The notes under the pieces: generated by a model
Databases searched by the model: none
What the model was told of the DNA's origin: nothing
The model's input: only the letters and a program-made list of their open reading frames with translations
Translations under genes and position numbers: made by a program
NCBI GenBank assembly: GCA_964629965.1
Contig: CAZVRZ010000094.1
Location: forward strand, 1 to 20,980
Direction of reading: 5' to 3'
From: CAZVRZ01 sp964629965
GTDB lineage: Bacteria > Chloroflexota > Anaerolineae > Anaerolineales > UBA4823
Length of the DNA: 20,980 nucleotides
Shown here: positions 8,737 through 16,282 of the stretch, in pieces
Layout: each line of letters begins with the position of its first letter
Numbering within the stretch: the first letter of the stretch is position 1

Positions 8737-9131
8737 TGCCCTTTACAATCTTATACATTGAAGATAATCCAGATAACAGAATGCTAGTTCAGCGCGCTCT
8801 AGAGGCAAAGGGGTATCGGTTTATTTGGGCTCCCGATGGATTGTCGGGTCTTGATGCCGCCCATGCAGAACAGCCTAATGTTATTTTATTGGATATCAAT
8901 CTACCAGATATCGATGGGTATGAAGTCGCTCGTAGATTGAGGAGTGAAAGTTCAAGGAATATGTTGTATGTGCCAATCATTGCGGTAACTGCTAATGCAT
9001 TAAGAGGAGATGCGGAAAAGGCATTGGCTGCCGGCTGTGATGTATACATGTCTAAGCCCATTAACATCCGCGAATTATGGGCAAGGATCGAAGCTTATTT
9101 GCCTAGCTCAACCGAACGTACACAAGTTTGA
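8736..9131 (+). CDS. Single-domain response regulator (CheY/DivK-like)
   Basis: A 131-residue stand-alone receiver with acidic pocket E9/D10, phospho-acceptor D53 in ILLDINLPDIDG, T85 and K107 in MSKPI. The VTANALRGD and AAGCDVYMSKPI motifs are those of receivers that work in phosphorelays with large sensor kinases. It has no DNA-binding or enzymatic output, so it would pass phosphate on or act by protein contact. ATG 8736 overlaps the preceding stop as TGATG and has AAGGAG seven bases upstream, so translation is coupled to the enzyme-receiver fusion. The nearest kinase is the multi-GAF protein upstream; pairing with it is inference. Confidence 0.93.
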   Translation: MPFTILYIEDNPDNRMLVQRALEAKGYRFIWAPDGLSGLDAAHAEQPNVILLDINLPDIDGYEVARRLRSESSRNMLYVPIIAVTANALRGDAEKALAAGCDVYMSKPINIRELWARIEAYLPSSTERTQV

Positions 9132-9152
9132 CCCTTAATCACGGATAACTCC

Positions 9153-10340
9153 ATGTCGTATTTATCTTATCTGGAATGTTCATCTTGTTCAAGGATATTT
9201 GAGGCCGAAAAGCTGCAAACCTTTTGCCCTGACTGCCAGGCGCCTCTCCTAGCTCATTACAATTTACAGTTGGCGCGTCAAGAGTTGGATCGAGATGAGT
9301 TTCATCATCGGCTACCTGGGATGTGGCGCTGGCATGAACTATTACCCGTGCACGATCCAAGGAATATGATATACCTTGGCGAAGGTGATACCCCCCTTCT
9401 TCATACACCCAGGTTGGGAATGGAATTAGGCTTAACGCACCTCTACGTGAAAGATGAAAGCCTGAACCCGACAGGCACTTTTAAGGCTCGGGGATTGGCC
9501 GCTGCAGTTTCAAAAGCGAAAGAACTTGGGATAACAAAAGTGGTCATTCCCACTGCCGGAAACGCCGGAGGTGCAATGGCTGCATATGCTGCTCGAGGAG
9601 GTTTGCAGGCATACATCTTCATGCCAAAAGATACGCCAGTAGCAAATATTGAAGAAAGTCGAATAGCCGGCGCTACTGTCATATTGATCAATGGCCTGAT
9701 AAATGAAGCTGCTGGCATGGCGGGCGAAAAGGCTCGCTCCGAAGGGTGGTTTGACATCTCAACATTTAAGGAGCCCTATCGCGCAGAAGGCAAGAAAATC
9801 ATGGGATATGAGTTGGCGGAAACATTCGCCTGGAATCTTCCTGATGTAATCATATATCCTACCGGCGGAGGCACTGGACTGGTTGGAATGTGGAAAGCCT
9901 TTGCTGAAATGGAAGAGATGGGATGGCTGGAAAGCAAGAAAAAACCCAGGATGGTCGCTGTGCAAGCCGACGGATGTGCTCCTGTGATCAAAGCGTTTCA
10001 AGAGAAAGCACTTTTCTGCGATTTTTGGACGGGCGCCCATACCCTGGCCTCAGGATTGCGTGTTCCGAAGAGCTTTGCCGACCAGATCATTTTGCACGAT
10101 ATTTACGAGAGTCACGGCAATGCAGTATCTGTTAGTGACGAAGAGATTTTGGATGCTCAGAAGCTCATAGCAGCCAGGGAAGGTTTATTTACCGCACCCG
10201 AAGGCGCTGCCACGTACGCTGGGTTGACCAAGCTGGTGAATGCGGGTTGGATACAGAAAGATGAAAGTGTTATTCTGTTCAACACCGGTACAGGCCTGAA
10301 ATATCTGAAGCAAACATTGTCTTCTCAACCACCTGAATAA
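9153..10340 (+). CDS. thrC: Threonine synthase-like PLP-dependent enzyme
   Basis: A 395-residue fold-type II PLP enzyme. It has an N-terminal zinc ribbon (C9, C12, C25, C28), the EGDTPL motif near residue 77, PLP lysine K111 in TGTFKARG, the loop PTAGNAGGAMAAYAA, and a glycine-rich phosphate loop PTGGGTGLVG. It aligns over its length with the enzyme half of the gene two upstream (for example RLPGMWRWHELLP against GLPGRAFNLWRYHEVLP), so the two are paralogues. Its active-site motifs are closer to ordinary threonine synthases, which convert O-phospho-L-homoserine to threonine. The GGGTGL loop is also seen in related dehydratase-type enzymes, so the substrate is not certain. It lies 21 bases after the receiver gene, with only a weak Shine-Dalgarno (ACGGAT), and is probably last in this operon. 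Confidence 0.85.
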   Translation: MSYLSYLECSSCSRIFEAEKLQTFCPDCQAPLLAHYNLQLARQELDRDEFHHRLPGMWRWHELLPVHDPRNMIYLGEGDTPLLHTPRLGMELGLTHLYVKDESLNPTGTFKARGLAAAVSKAKELGITKVVIPTAGNAGGAMAAYAARGGLQAYIFMPKDTPVANIEESRIAGATVILINGLINEAAGMAGEKARSEGWFDISTFKEPYRAEGKKIMGYELAETFAWNLPDVIIYPTGGGTGLVGMWKAFAEMEEMGWLESKKKPRMVAVQADGCAPVIKAFQEKALFCDFWTGAHTLASGLRVPKSFADQIILHDIYESHGNAVSVSDEEILDAQKLIAAREGLFTAPEGAATYAGLTKLVNAGWIQKDESVILFNTGTGLKYLKQTLSSQPPE

Positions 10341-10371
10341 TGCATTTCTAATCTCCCCTTTTGGATTTGCG

Positions 10372-10398
10372 AATTAGTGTCCTATTGACACACTAATT
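10372..10398 (+). promoter_or_regulatory. Inverted repeat, probable operator over the -35 box
   Basis: AATTAGTGT and ACACTAATT form a perfect 9-bp inverted repeat with a 9-base spacer. The TTGACA of the adjacent promoter (10385-10390) lies inside it. A shifted dyad GTGTC/GACAC with a 5-base spacer is also present. Low GC and no following T-run argue against a terminator. A repressor bound here would block RNA polymerase; the regulator is not identifiable from sequence. Confidence 0.55.
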
Positions 10399-10413
10399 AA
10401 TTCAAGATAAACT
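10385..10413 (+). promoter_or_regulatory. Sigma-70-type promoter of the aminotransferase-pckA operon
   Basis: A perfect TTGACA -35 is followed, after exactly 17 bases, by TAAACT (4 of 6 matches to TATAAT). Transcription would start near 10420, giving a leader of about 90 bases before ATG 10510. The leader is AT-rich and I see no riboswitch or attenuator in it. Confidence 0.6.
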
Positions 10414-10509
10414 GAAAACCAATCGACGGGAAAAGAGAAACTTTTTTCGTAATCATTGGTTAATATTATCTAATACCAAAAGTCCATTGTTCAGGAGAGA
10501 GGAAATGAT

Positions 10510-11727
10510 ATGACGATCAGCCAGCTAGCAAGATCAATCGCCGAATCGCCAACCTTCGCGCTGAATGAGAAAGCAAGATTATTGCGTGAGCGAGGAGAGG
10601 CAGTAATTAATATGGGTATTGGGGAACCTCGCAATAAAACTCCCATAGCCGCTATTTTAAGTTCTACCTCAAAGTTAACTACAGGGGACGTTAAATATAC
10701 TCCTCCGGATGGGATTCCTTCTTTAAAAAAGGCAATTATTCGTTATACAGAAGAAAATTACGATAAGATGGTGGCTCCTGAGAACGTGATCGTTTCTGCC
10801 GGAGCGAAGCAATCGTTATTCAATGTCTTTTATACACTCCTGAATCCTCAAGACGAAGTCATTGTGCTGGCTCCTTATTGGGTAAGTTATCCGGAAATGA
10901 TCAAAATGTCGTATGGGGTTCCGGTGATTGTTCGACCTGAAGATGGGACATTCCATCCGCGTATACAAGATATCGAGCAAGCCATCAGCCGCTACACCAA
11001 GGCAATCGTTGTAAACAGCCCCAACAATCCGTCTGGCTCGGTTTTTTCAGACGATTTCGTAGCCGAAATAGTGGCATTGTGTGAAAAGAAGAAAATCTAC
11101 TTGATCATGGATGATATCTATCATAAGCTGGTATTTGATGGGCGCAAATGGAAGCCGGCATACCAGTTCAGCAACAAAGATATCGAATCAACCATGATCA
11201 TTGTTGTCAATGGCGTCTCTAAGCTCTACGGTATGACGGGGTTTCGGATTGGATGGGTTGTAACCAATCGAACCCTGGCATCCATTATGAACAATGTGCA
11301 GTCCCAGATTACGTCTTGCACATCGGTAGTCCTACAGGCAGCTGCTGAGGGTGCTCTTAATGGTATGCAGACCGTGGTCGAGAATTTGCGCCTGATATTT
11401 CAAAACAACCGTGATGTGATCGTACAGGAACTGCAATCTTTCAACGGAATAAAAGTTGACAAACCTGCCGGAACGTTTTACTGCTTGCCCGATTTTCGCA
11501 CTTATTCGAATAATTCGGTTGAGCTTTCTAGATTCTTGCTTGATAAAGCCCTGGTGGTCACTGTCCCTGGCAAAGAATTTGGAATGGAAGGTCATATCAG
11601 GCTGAGTTATGCTGGAAGTATCGGCGACATCAAAACGGCCATTGAAAGAATTAAATGGGCTTTAGATCCATCGGCGCCCAATGACATTTACATCGGAGAT
11701 CGTAGATTAGTGAGGGATTGGCAATGA
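10510..11727 (+). CDS. Class I/II aminotransferase, aspartate aminotransferase type
   Basis: This 405-residue fold-type I PLP enzyme has the motifs of the aspartate aminotransferase Ib group: INMGIGEP, YTPPDGIPSLKKAI, the SAGAKQSLFN loop, VVNSPNNPSG (Asn contacting PLP), MDDIYHKLVF (Asp/Tyr pair), and the Schiff-base lysine K238 in GVSKLYGMTGFRIGW. The C-terminal HIRLSYA supplies the carboxylate-binding Arg. It should interconvert aspartate plus 2-oxoglutarate with oxaloacetate plus glutamate. A related role such as prephenate transamination cannot be excluded. AGGAGAGGAAA precedes the ATG. Its stop overlaps the pckA start (ATGA), so the two are translationally coupled; making oxaloacetate next to PEP carboxykinase fits the aspartate call. 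Confidence 0.88.
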   Translation: MTISQLARSIAESPTFALNEKARLLRERGEAVINMGIGEPRNKTPIAAILSSTSKLTTGDVKYTPPDGIPSLKKAIIRYTEENYDKMVAPENVIVSAGAKQSLFNVFYTLLNPQDEVIVLAPYWVSYPEMIKMSYGVPVIVRPEDGTFHPRIQDIEQAISRYTKAIVVNSPNNPSGSVFSDDFVAEIVALCEKKKIYLIMDDIYHKLVFDGRKWKPAYQFSNKDIESTMIIVVNGVSKLYGMTGFRIGWVVTNRTLASIMNNVQSQITSCTSVVLQAAAEGALNGMQTVVENLRLIFQNNRDVIVQELQSFNGIKVDKPAGTFYCLPDFRTYSNNSVELSRFLLDKALVVTVPGKEFGMEGHIRLSYAGSIGDIKTAIERIKWALDPSAPNDIYIGDRRLVRDWQ

Positions 11728-13364
11728 ACAACATCCTCAACATAAAAACGCCTGCCGAAAGCCAGGCTGCAGCTGTTAAGAGTGACTTCGGATTAGACAA
11801 CCATGGCTTGATAAACTTGAGGAAGGCTTATTGGAATCTGTCAACCGAAGCCCTTTATGAAGAGATCATATTTCGCGGCGAAGCGCAGATCGCCCATCGA
11901 GGACCGGTGATTGTCAGCACTGGGAAACATACTGCCAGGGCGGCAAATGACAAATTCATCGTCAGGGAGCCGACTACAGAAGATAAGATTTGGTGGGGCC
12001 AGTACAATCGTCCCATTGCTCGCGATAAATTTGACGAACTATATTCGAGATTGCTAGGTTTTCTACAAGGGCGCGATGTTTTCGTGCAAGATTGCTATGG
12101 CGGCGCAGAGGTTGATTATTGCGTACCAGTTCGAATCATTACCGAATATGCCTGGCATAGTTTATTCGCTCGCAATATGTTCATCAAGCCCAGTACGCAC
12201 GAGGAATCTCGCCGGCATGTTCCCGAGTTTACAGTGGTTGTGGCGCCATCTTTCAACGCCTATCCGCAAATCGATCAGACGCCATCGGGTACTTTCATCG
12301 TGCTAAATTTCGAGCAGCGTCTTTGCATTATTGGAAATACAGGTTATGGAGGCGAGATCAAGAAGTCAGTCTTCACCCTGTTGAATTATCTTCTGCCGCT
12401 CGAAGGTATCATGACCATGCATTGCTCGGCCAATATTGGCAAGAACGGCGATGCGGCATTATTCTTCGGCTTATCTGGAACGGGTAAGACCACGCTTTCT
12501 GCAGATCCAAACCGCGGGTTAATCGGCGATGATGAACACGGTTGGAGCGACAACGGGGTTTTCAATTTTGAGGATGGTTGTTATGCGAAAGTGATTGGCT
12601 TGTCTCCAACCGCTGAGCCGGAAATCTACGCCTGCACCGAGCGGTACGGTACGATTCTAGAAAATGTCGTCTATGATCCCATCACTCGGTTGATCGATCT
12701 AAATGATGACACTCTGACAGAAAATACACGCGCCTCTTATCCGCTGGAATTTATTCGGAATGCGGTCCCTTCCAAAACAGGTGGGCATCCGAAAGACATC
12801 ATCTTCTTGACCTGTGATGCCTCGGGAGTGATGCCCCCCATTGCGAAGTTAAACATAAACCAGGCTATGTATCATTTCATTTCAGGATACACGGCAAAAG
12901 TTGGCGGCACCGAAATTGGATTGGGTGAAGAGCCGGAGATCACCTTTAGCGCTTGTTTTGGTGCGCCATTCATGGTTCATAAACCATCTTTCTATGCTAA
13001 CATTTTGAAGAACAAGATCCTTCGGTACAATGTTAATTGCTGGTTGGTCAACACAGGCTGGGTTGGTGGCCCCTATGGAATTGGCAAGCGCATTAGCATT
13101 CGCTATACGCGAGACTTGTTGAATGCAGCTTTAAATGGTGAATTGCTCAATGTTGAATATTATACGGATCCAATTTTTGGTTTCGCCGTTCCCAAGCACT
13201 GCCCAGGTATCCCTGATAATGTTCTCTATCCAGCCGCTTCTTGGTCAAGTGAGGAAGCGTACATGCTCAAGTATCGAGGATTAGCATCCCGGTTTATAGA
13301 TAATTTCAAAAGATTTGCAGCAGATTGCTCTGATGAAATTGTCCAGGCAGGACCTCGCTTGTAA
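11724..13364 (+). CDS. pckA: Phosphoenolpyruvate carboxykinase (ATP)
   Basis: An ATP-type PEP carboxykinase of 546 residues, close to the family length of about 530-540. It converts oxaloacetate plus ATP to PEP, CO2 and ADP in the cytoplasm, or the reverse. Visible motifs are the P-loop GLSGTGKTTLSAD (249-256 for GLSGTGKT), the metal-binding GDDEHGWSD, NFEDGCYAK, and the C-terminal NTGWVGGPYGIGKRI. ATG 11724 is preferred to TTG 11718 because GAGGG at 11712-11716 sits seven bases ahead and it forms the typical ATGA overlap with the aminotransferase stop. The gene is followed by a strong terminator, so this two-gene operon ends here. Confidence 0.97.
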   Translation: MNNILNIKTPAESQAAAVKSDFGLDNHGLINLRKAYWNLSTEALYEEIIFRGEAQIAHRGPVIVSTGKHTARAANDKFIVREPTTEDKIWWGQYNRPIARDKFDELYSRLLGFLQGRDVFVQDCYGGAEVDYCVPVRIITEYAWHSLFARNMFIKPSTHEESRRHVPEFTVVVAPSFNAYPQIDQTPSGTFIVLNFEQRLCIIGNTGYGGEIKKSVFTLLNYLLPLEGIMTMHCSANIGKNGDAALFFGLSGTGKTTLSADPNRGLIGDDEHGWSDNGVFNFEDGCYAKVIGLSPTAEPEIYACTERYGTILENVVYDPITRLIDLNDDTLTENTRASYPLEFIRNAVPSKTGGHPKDIIFLTCDASGVMPPIAKLNINQAMYHFISGYTAKVGGTEIGLGEEPEITFSACFGAPFMVHKPSFYANILKNKILRYNVNCWLVNTGWVGGPYGIGKRISIRYTRDLLNAALNGELLNVEYYTDPIFGFAVPKHCPGIPDNVLYPAASWSSEEAYMLKYRGLASRFIDNFKRFAADCSDEIVQAGPRL

Positions 13365-13378
13365 TTAGCATAATCATC

Positions 13379-13428
13379 TAAAACAACAAGCCCTCTCATC
13401 GGCGGGAGGGCTTGTTGTTTTATTTTCG
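13379..13428 (+). terminator. Rho-independent terminator after pckA, possibly bidirectional
   Basis: Arms at 13379-13395 and 13406-13422 pair over 17 bp with a GC core GCCCTC/GAGGGC and a 10-base loop, followed by TTATTTT. It lies 14 bases past the pckA stop. On the other strand it starts just past the stop of the convergent small membrane gene and is followed by TTTTA, so it may serve both operons. Confidence 0.92.
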
Positions 13429-13438
13429 TGGCTCGGAG

Positions 13439-13651
13439 CTACAAAGCCCAGGCTAACATGATCCCAATAATTGCAACGATGATACCAACATGCATGAAAA
13501 CATTACTGCTGGTGACCCAGCCTAATATTGGGAAGAATTGAAGAATAAGATCTATGATCACCAATGCAATGCCAATCAACGGCAGCAGGCCTTTACGGGA
13601 CGCAAAATAATCTGATGCCACATCTAACAAGCGATTCATCATTGATAACAT
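13439..13651 (-). CDS. Small two-helix membrane protein, function unknown
   Basis: A 70-residue hydrophobic protein with an N-terminal amphipathic stretch (MNRLLDVASDYFASRKG) and two membrane helices at about 22-42 (LPLIGIALVIIDLILQFFPIL) and 51-70 (MHVGIIVAIIGIMLAWAL). The charge pattern suggests the first loop faces the cytoplasm. I do not recognise a named family. It starts one base after the hflX stop, with GAAGAGG five bases before ATG, which supports a real, coupled gene. It is the last gene of the minus-strand operon before the shared terminator. Confidence 0.72.
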   Translation of the reverse strand: MLSMMNRLLDVASDYFASRKGLLPLIGIALVIIDLILQFFPILGWVTSSNVFMHVGIIVAIIGIMLAWAL

Positions 13652-13652
13652 A

Positions 13653-14978
13653 TCAACCTCTTCGTTTTTGGAATGGTATAAATTTTGCTAACAGGCGTCC
13701 CGGAACCCGGCCTCGCAAGAAAACGCCACCTTGCTGATGATCTTCTTGCTCTACCTGCCCTTGCTCGTGCATGATCGCGATCAGAGCGCCCTCCGAATAT
13801 GGCAACCAAACATCGACTGCCGATAGATCCTCAAAGAGATATTCGCTGATTCGTATCAGTAAATTATCTATTCCTTCGCCAGTCAAACCGGAAATTGCTA
13901 CTGCGTTCGGATACTCTGTTAGAAAATCTTGTGATCCGGCCGGGTTGCCCAGACGATCGATTTTGTTCAGCGCAGTTAGCACCGGGATATCCGCCGCATT
14001 GATTTCCTTTAAAGTTTGATATACAGCTTCCGCTTGCGCTTTTGCATCCGGATGGGTCACATCGATCACATGCAGAAGAAGTTCGGCTTCATTGATCTCT
14101 TCAAGAGTGGCGCGAAAAGCAGCCACTAACATCGTGGGCAGCTTTTGGATGAACCCTACTGTGTCGGTAAATAACGCCGTGTGGCCTCCTGGCAATTCTA
14201 CTCGGCGTGTAGTTGGATCCAGTGTGGCAAATAGTTGATCTGCGACATAAACATCTGACTTGGCAAGACGGTTTAAGAGTGTGGATTTACCTGCATTGGT
14301 ATAACCTACCAGGGTCACAACAGGTATCTGGGAACGCTTACGGCGATTGCGATACTGCTGGCGATGGATACGAACCTTTTCGATCTGCTCTTGCAGGCTC
14401 TTTATCCGGCGGCGAATTTCACGCCGGTCAACCTCCAACTGGGTTTCGCCTGGCCCTCTCAGCCCAACACCCCCAACGCTGCCCGAGCGACCAGCCCCGC
14501 CGCCTGCTTGTCGCGCCAGATGCGTCCAATATCTGGTCAAGCGCGGTAGGAAATATTCATATTGCGCCAACTCAACTTGCAATGCCCCCTCTTTAGTGCT
14601 GGCATGCTGGGCAAAAATATCTAAAATAAGCGCCGTACGGTCTATTATTCGTGCTGTCTCCCCAAAGATCTGTTCAAGTTCGCGTAAATGGCGCGGAGAA
14701 AGTTCCTCGTCGAACAAGATCACGTCGGCCTGTACTTCCTCTACGAGGATACGTATTTCTTCTACCTTACCATGACCTATATATGTTTGTGCATTCGGCC
14801 GGTCTAATTTTTGCGAGGTTTGCCCTACTACATCGAGACCGGCAGTATCAGCCAAGAGAGCCAACTCTGCTAAAGACTCGTCGAGAGCGAGAAGATTTTT
14901 CTGGCTGCGAATTTCTACGCCTACGAGAAAGGCGCGTTCGCGAGGTTTAAGTGTGGGTTCTGATGTTTTCTTAGCCAT
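13653..14978 (-). CDS. hflX: Ribosome-associated GTPase HflX
   Basis: A 441-residue HflX-family GTPase. The N-terminal HflX domain (to ~200) contains the glycine-rich GGGAGRSGSVGGVGLRGPGE segment at 159-178 and a coiled helix pair. The G domain shows G1 GYTNAGKST (225-233), G2 TLDPTTR, G3 DTVG (272-275), G4 NKID (338-341) and G5 SGLTGEG. HflX binds the 50S subunit and splits stalled or stress-inactivated 70S ribosomes using GTP. The length is usual for the family. Its ATG directly abuts the TAA of the upstream histidine kinase gene, so the two are cotranscribed, with only a weak ribosome binding site (AAAGAG). Confidence 0.96.
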   Translation of the reverse strand: MAKKTSEPTLKPRERAFLVGVEIRSQKNLLALDESLAELALLADTAGLDVVGQTSQKLDRPNAQTYIGHGKVEEIRILVEEVQADVILFDEELSPRHLRELEQIFGETARIIDRTALILDIFAQHASTKEGALQVELAQYEYFLPRLTRYWTHLARQAGGGAGRSGSVGGVGLRGPGETQLEVDRREIRRRIKSLQEQIEKVRIHRQQYRNRRKRSQIPVVTLVGYTNAGKSTLLNRLAKSDVYVADQLFATLDPTTRRVELPGGHTALFTDTVGFIQKLPTMLVAAFRATLEEINEAELLLHVIDVTHPDAKAQAEAVYQTLKEINAADIPVLTALNKIDRLGNPAGSQDFLTEYPNAVAISGLTGEGIDNLLIRISEYLFEDLSAVDVWLPYSEGALIAIMHEQGQVEQEDHQQGGVFLRGRVPGRLLAKFIPFQKRRG

Positions 14979-16202
14979 TTATTGTTTAGATAGCTCTTTG
15001 AAAAGCCTGGCGGCCTTATCGTCAGGAGGTGTTTTTCTTAATGGTAACATAATATGAAATGTGGAACCGGGGTATTTTTCTTCGCTATACCCCTCTGACT
15101 CCACCCAAATGGCTCCCTCATGAGCCTCGATGATTCCCTTGGTGATTGGAAGACCCAATCCAGGCCCTCCGCCCTTAAATTTTGTTTTTCCGCTGGAATG
15201 TAGAGACACGTTTCCTAATCTTCCGAACTTCTCAAAGATTCGCGTATGATCCTCTGGCTCAATTCCGATGCCGGTATCGCTGATGATCAACTCGATAAAT
15301 CCTGGCAAAAGACGGCCATCCACCCTGATCGTGCCACCATCGGGAGTATATTTAATGGCATTGGTAACAATGTTCCGGAGTGCCTGGTACAGCCGTTCTC
15401 CATCGCCGAAAAACATCTCATCAACACCGGGAAAGTCGCGCATGGAGAACTGCAGATTGCGTTGCCGCATTGCAGGGTTCAGTTCGCGTTGAACTGCATT
15501 CAACAAGTGTCTCAACCATTGCGGCTGATATGTAAGGGATAACATATCATTATCAATGATCGACACATCGATCATATCATCAACAATTTCCCGCAGCCGC
15601 CGCGTACCTGCATGCACACCCTTCAGATATAGTATCGTTTGCGGTTGACGCGTGTCGCCGTCCGGAAGCGATTCTTCAAGCATTGCAGCATAACCCTCGA
15701 TGAGAGTCAAAGGGGTTTTTAACTCATGCGCGGCAACAGAAATAAAATCGGATTTTGTTTTCTCTAACCGTTCCAGAGTGCTCCGGGCCTGGCCTAGCTC
15801 TCCTTGCATGTGTTGGATATGAATACGCGCTTCCTCTCTCGCCGAATATTCAAGGGATTTCATAAAAATGGGCAGTACAACGGAAACGACTTGGCTTGAC
15901 TGATCGGTACTCAATTCTTCTTTTGAAACTTCAAGGGTGATGATTAACATTTGCCCCAATATCCGGGTCAGGCTTAGCTCTAGCGCATCTAATTCTGTCT
16001 CTGTCCGGGCTTTCACCCATTCCGATAGTACGTGTTCTAAGCAGTCTGTTTGCCCGCTTTCGGTAGCGAAAATCAATTGGTCATAAAAAGATACCAACTG
16101 ATCTTTAAAACCACTCCTGACTCCTTCGCCTGTCGTGAGATTCTCCGATACTTTCGAAAGCCAAGTTTCTTTTATTCGATTTAAGGATTCTGCAATATTC
16201 AT
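14979..16202 (-). CDS. Soluble sensor histidine kinase
   Basis: A 407-residue kinase from ATG 16202. Residues ~1-125 are an all-helical region resembling the RsbRD-type N-terminal sensor domain (tentative), then a coiled coil, HisKA with phospho-acceptor H159 in SVAAHELKTPLT, and an HATPase domain with N box (QALRNIVTNAIKY), G1 (DTGIGIEPEDH), F box (FEKFG) and G2 (GGPGLGLPITKG). There is no transmembrane helix, so it senses something in the cytoplasm. An upstream in-frame TTG at 16211 lies inside the probable -10 box and is unlikely to be the start. No receiver gene adjoins it, so it is an orphan kinase; hflX follows without a gap. Confidence 0.9.
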   Translation of the reverse strand: MNIAESLNRIKETWLSKVSENLTTGEGVRSGFKDQLVSFYDQLIFATESGQTDCLEHVLSEWVKARTETELDALELSLTRILGQMLIITLEVSKEELSTDQSSQVVSVVLPIFMKSLEYSAREEARIHIQHMQGELGQARSTLERLEKTKSDFISVAAHELKTPLTLIEGYAAMLEESLPDGDTRQPQTILYLKGVHAGTRRLREIVDDMIDVSIIDNDMLSLTYQPQWLRHLLNAVQRELNPAMRQRNLQFSMRDFPGVDEMFFGDGERLYQALRNIVTNAIKYTPDGGTIRVDGRLLPGFIELIISDTGIGIEPEDHTRIFEKFGRLGNVSLHSSGKTKFKGGGPGLGLPITKGIIEAHEGAIWVESEGYSEEKYPGSTFHIMLPLRKTPPDDKAARLFKELSKQ

Positions 16203-16210
16203 ACTGCCCA

Positions 16211-16239
16211 AGTTTACGCTAGGATAGCCAATTTGCCAA
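16211..16239 (-). promoter_or_regulatory. Probable promoter of the soluble histidine kinase, leaderless type
   Basis: On the minus strand, TTGGCA (16239-16234, 5 of 6), a 17-base spacer and TAAACT (16216-16211) form a good sigma-70-type promoter. TAAACT is the same -10 hexamer as in the pckA operon promoter. The expected start of transcription is at or within two bases of ATG 16202. Confidence 0.55.
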
Positions 16240-16282
16240 CGGTTAGCATTGTGGAGTAAATTATTACGCCGCTACAGATTCG

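Noticed and set aside
14347..14775. 142-codon open frame on the + strand
   Set aside because: It is antisense to the well-conserved hflX gene, and its translation is Ser/Arg-rich low-complexity with no recognisable domain.
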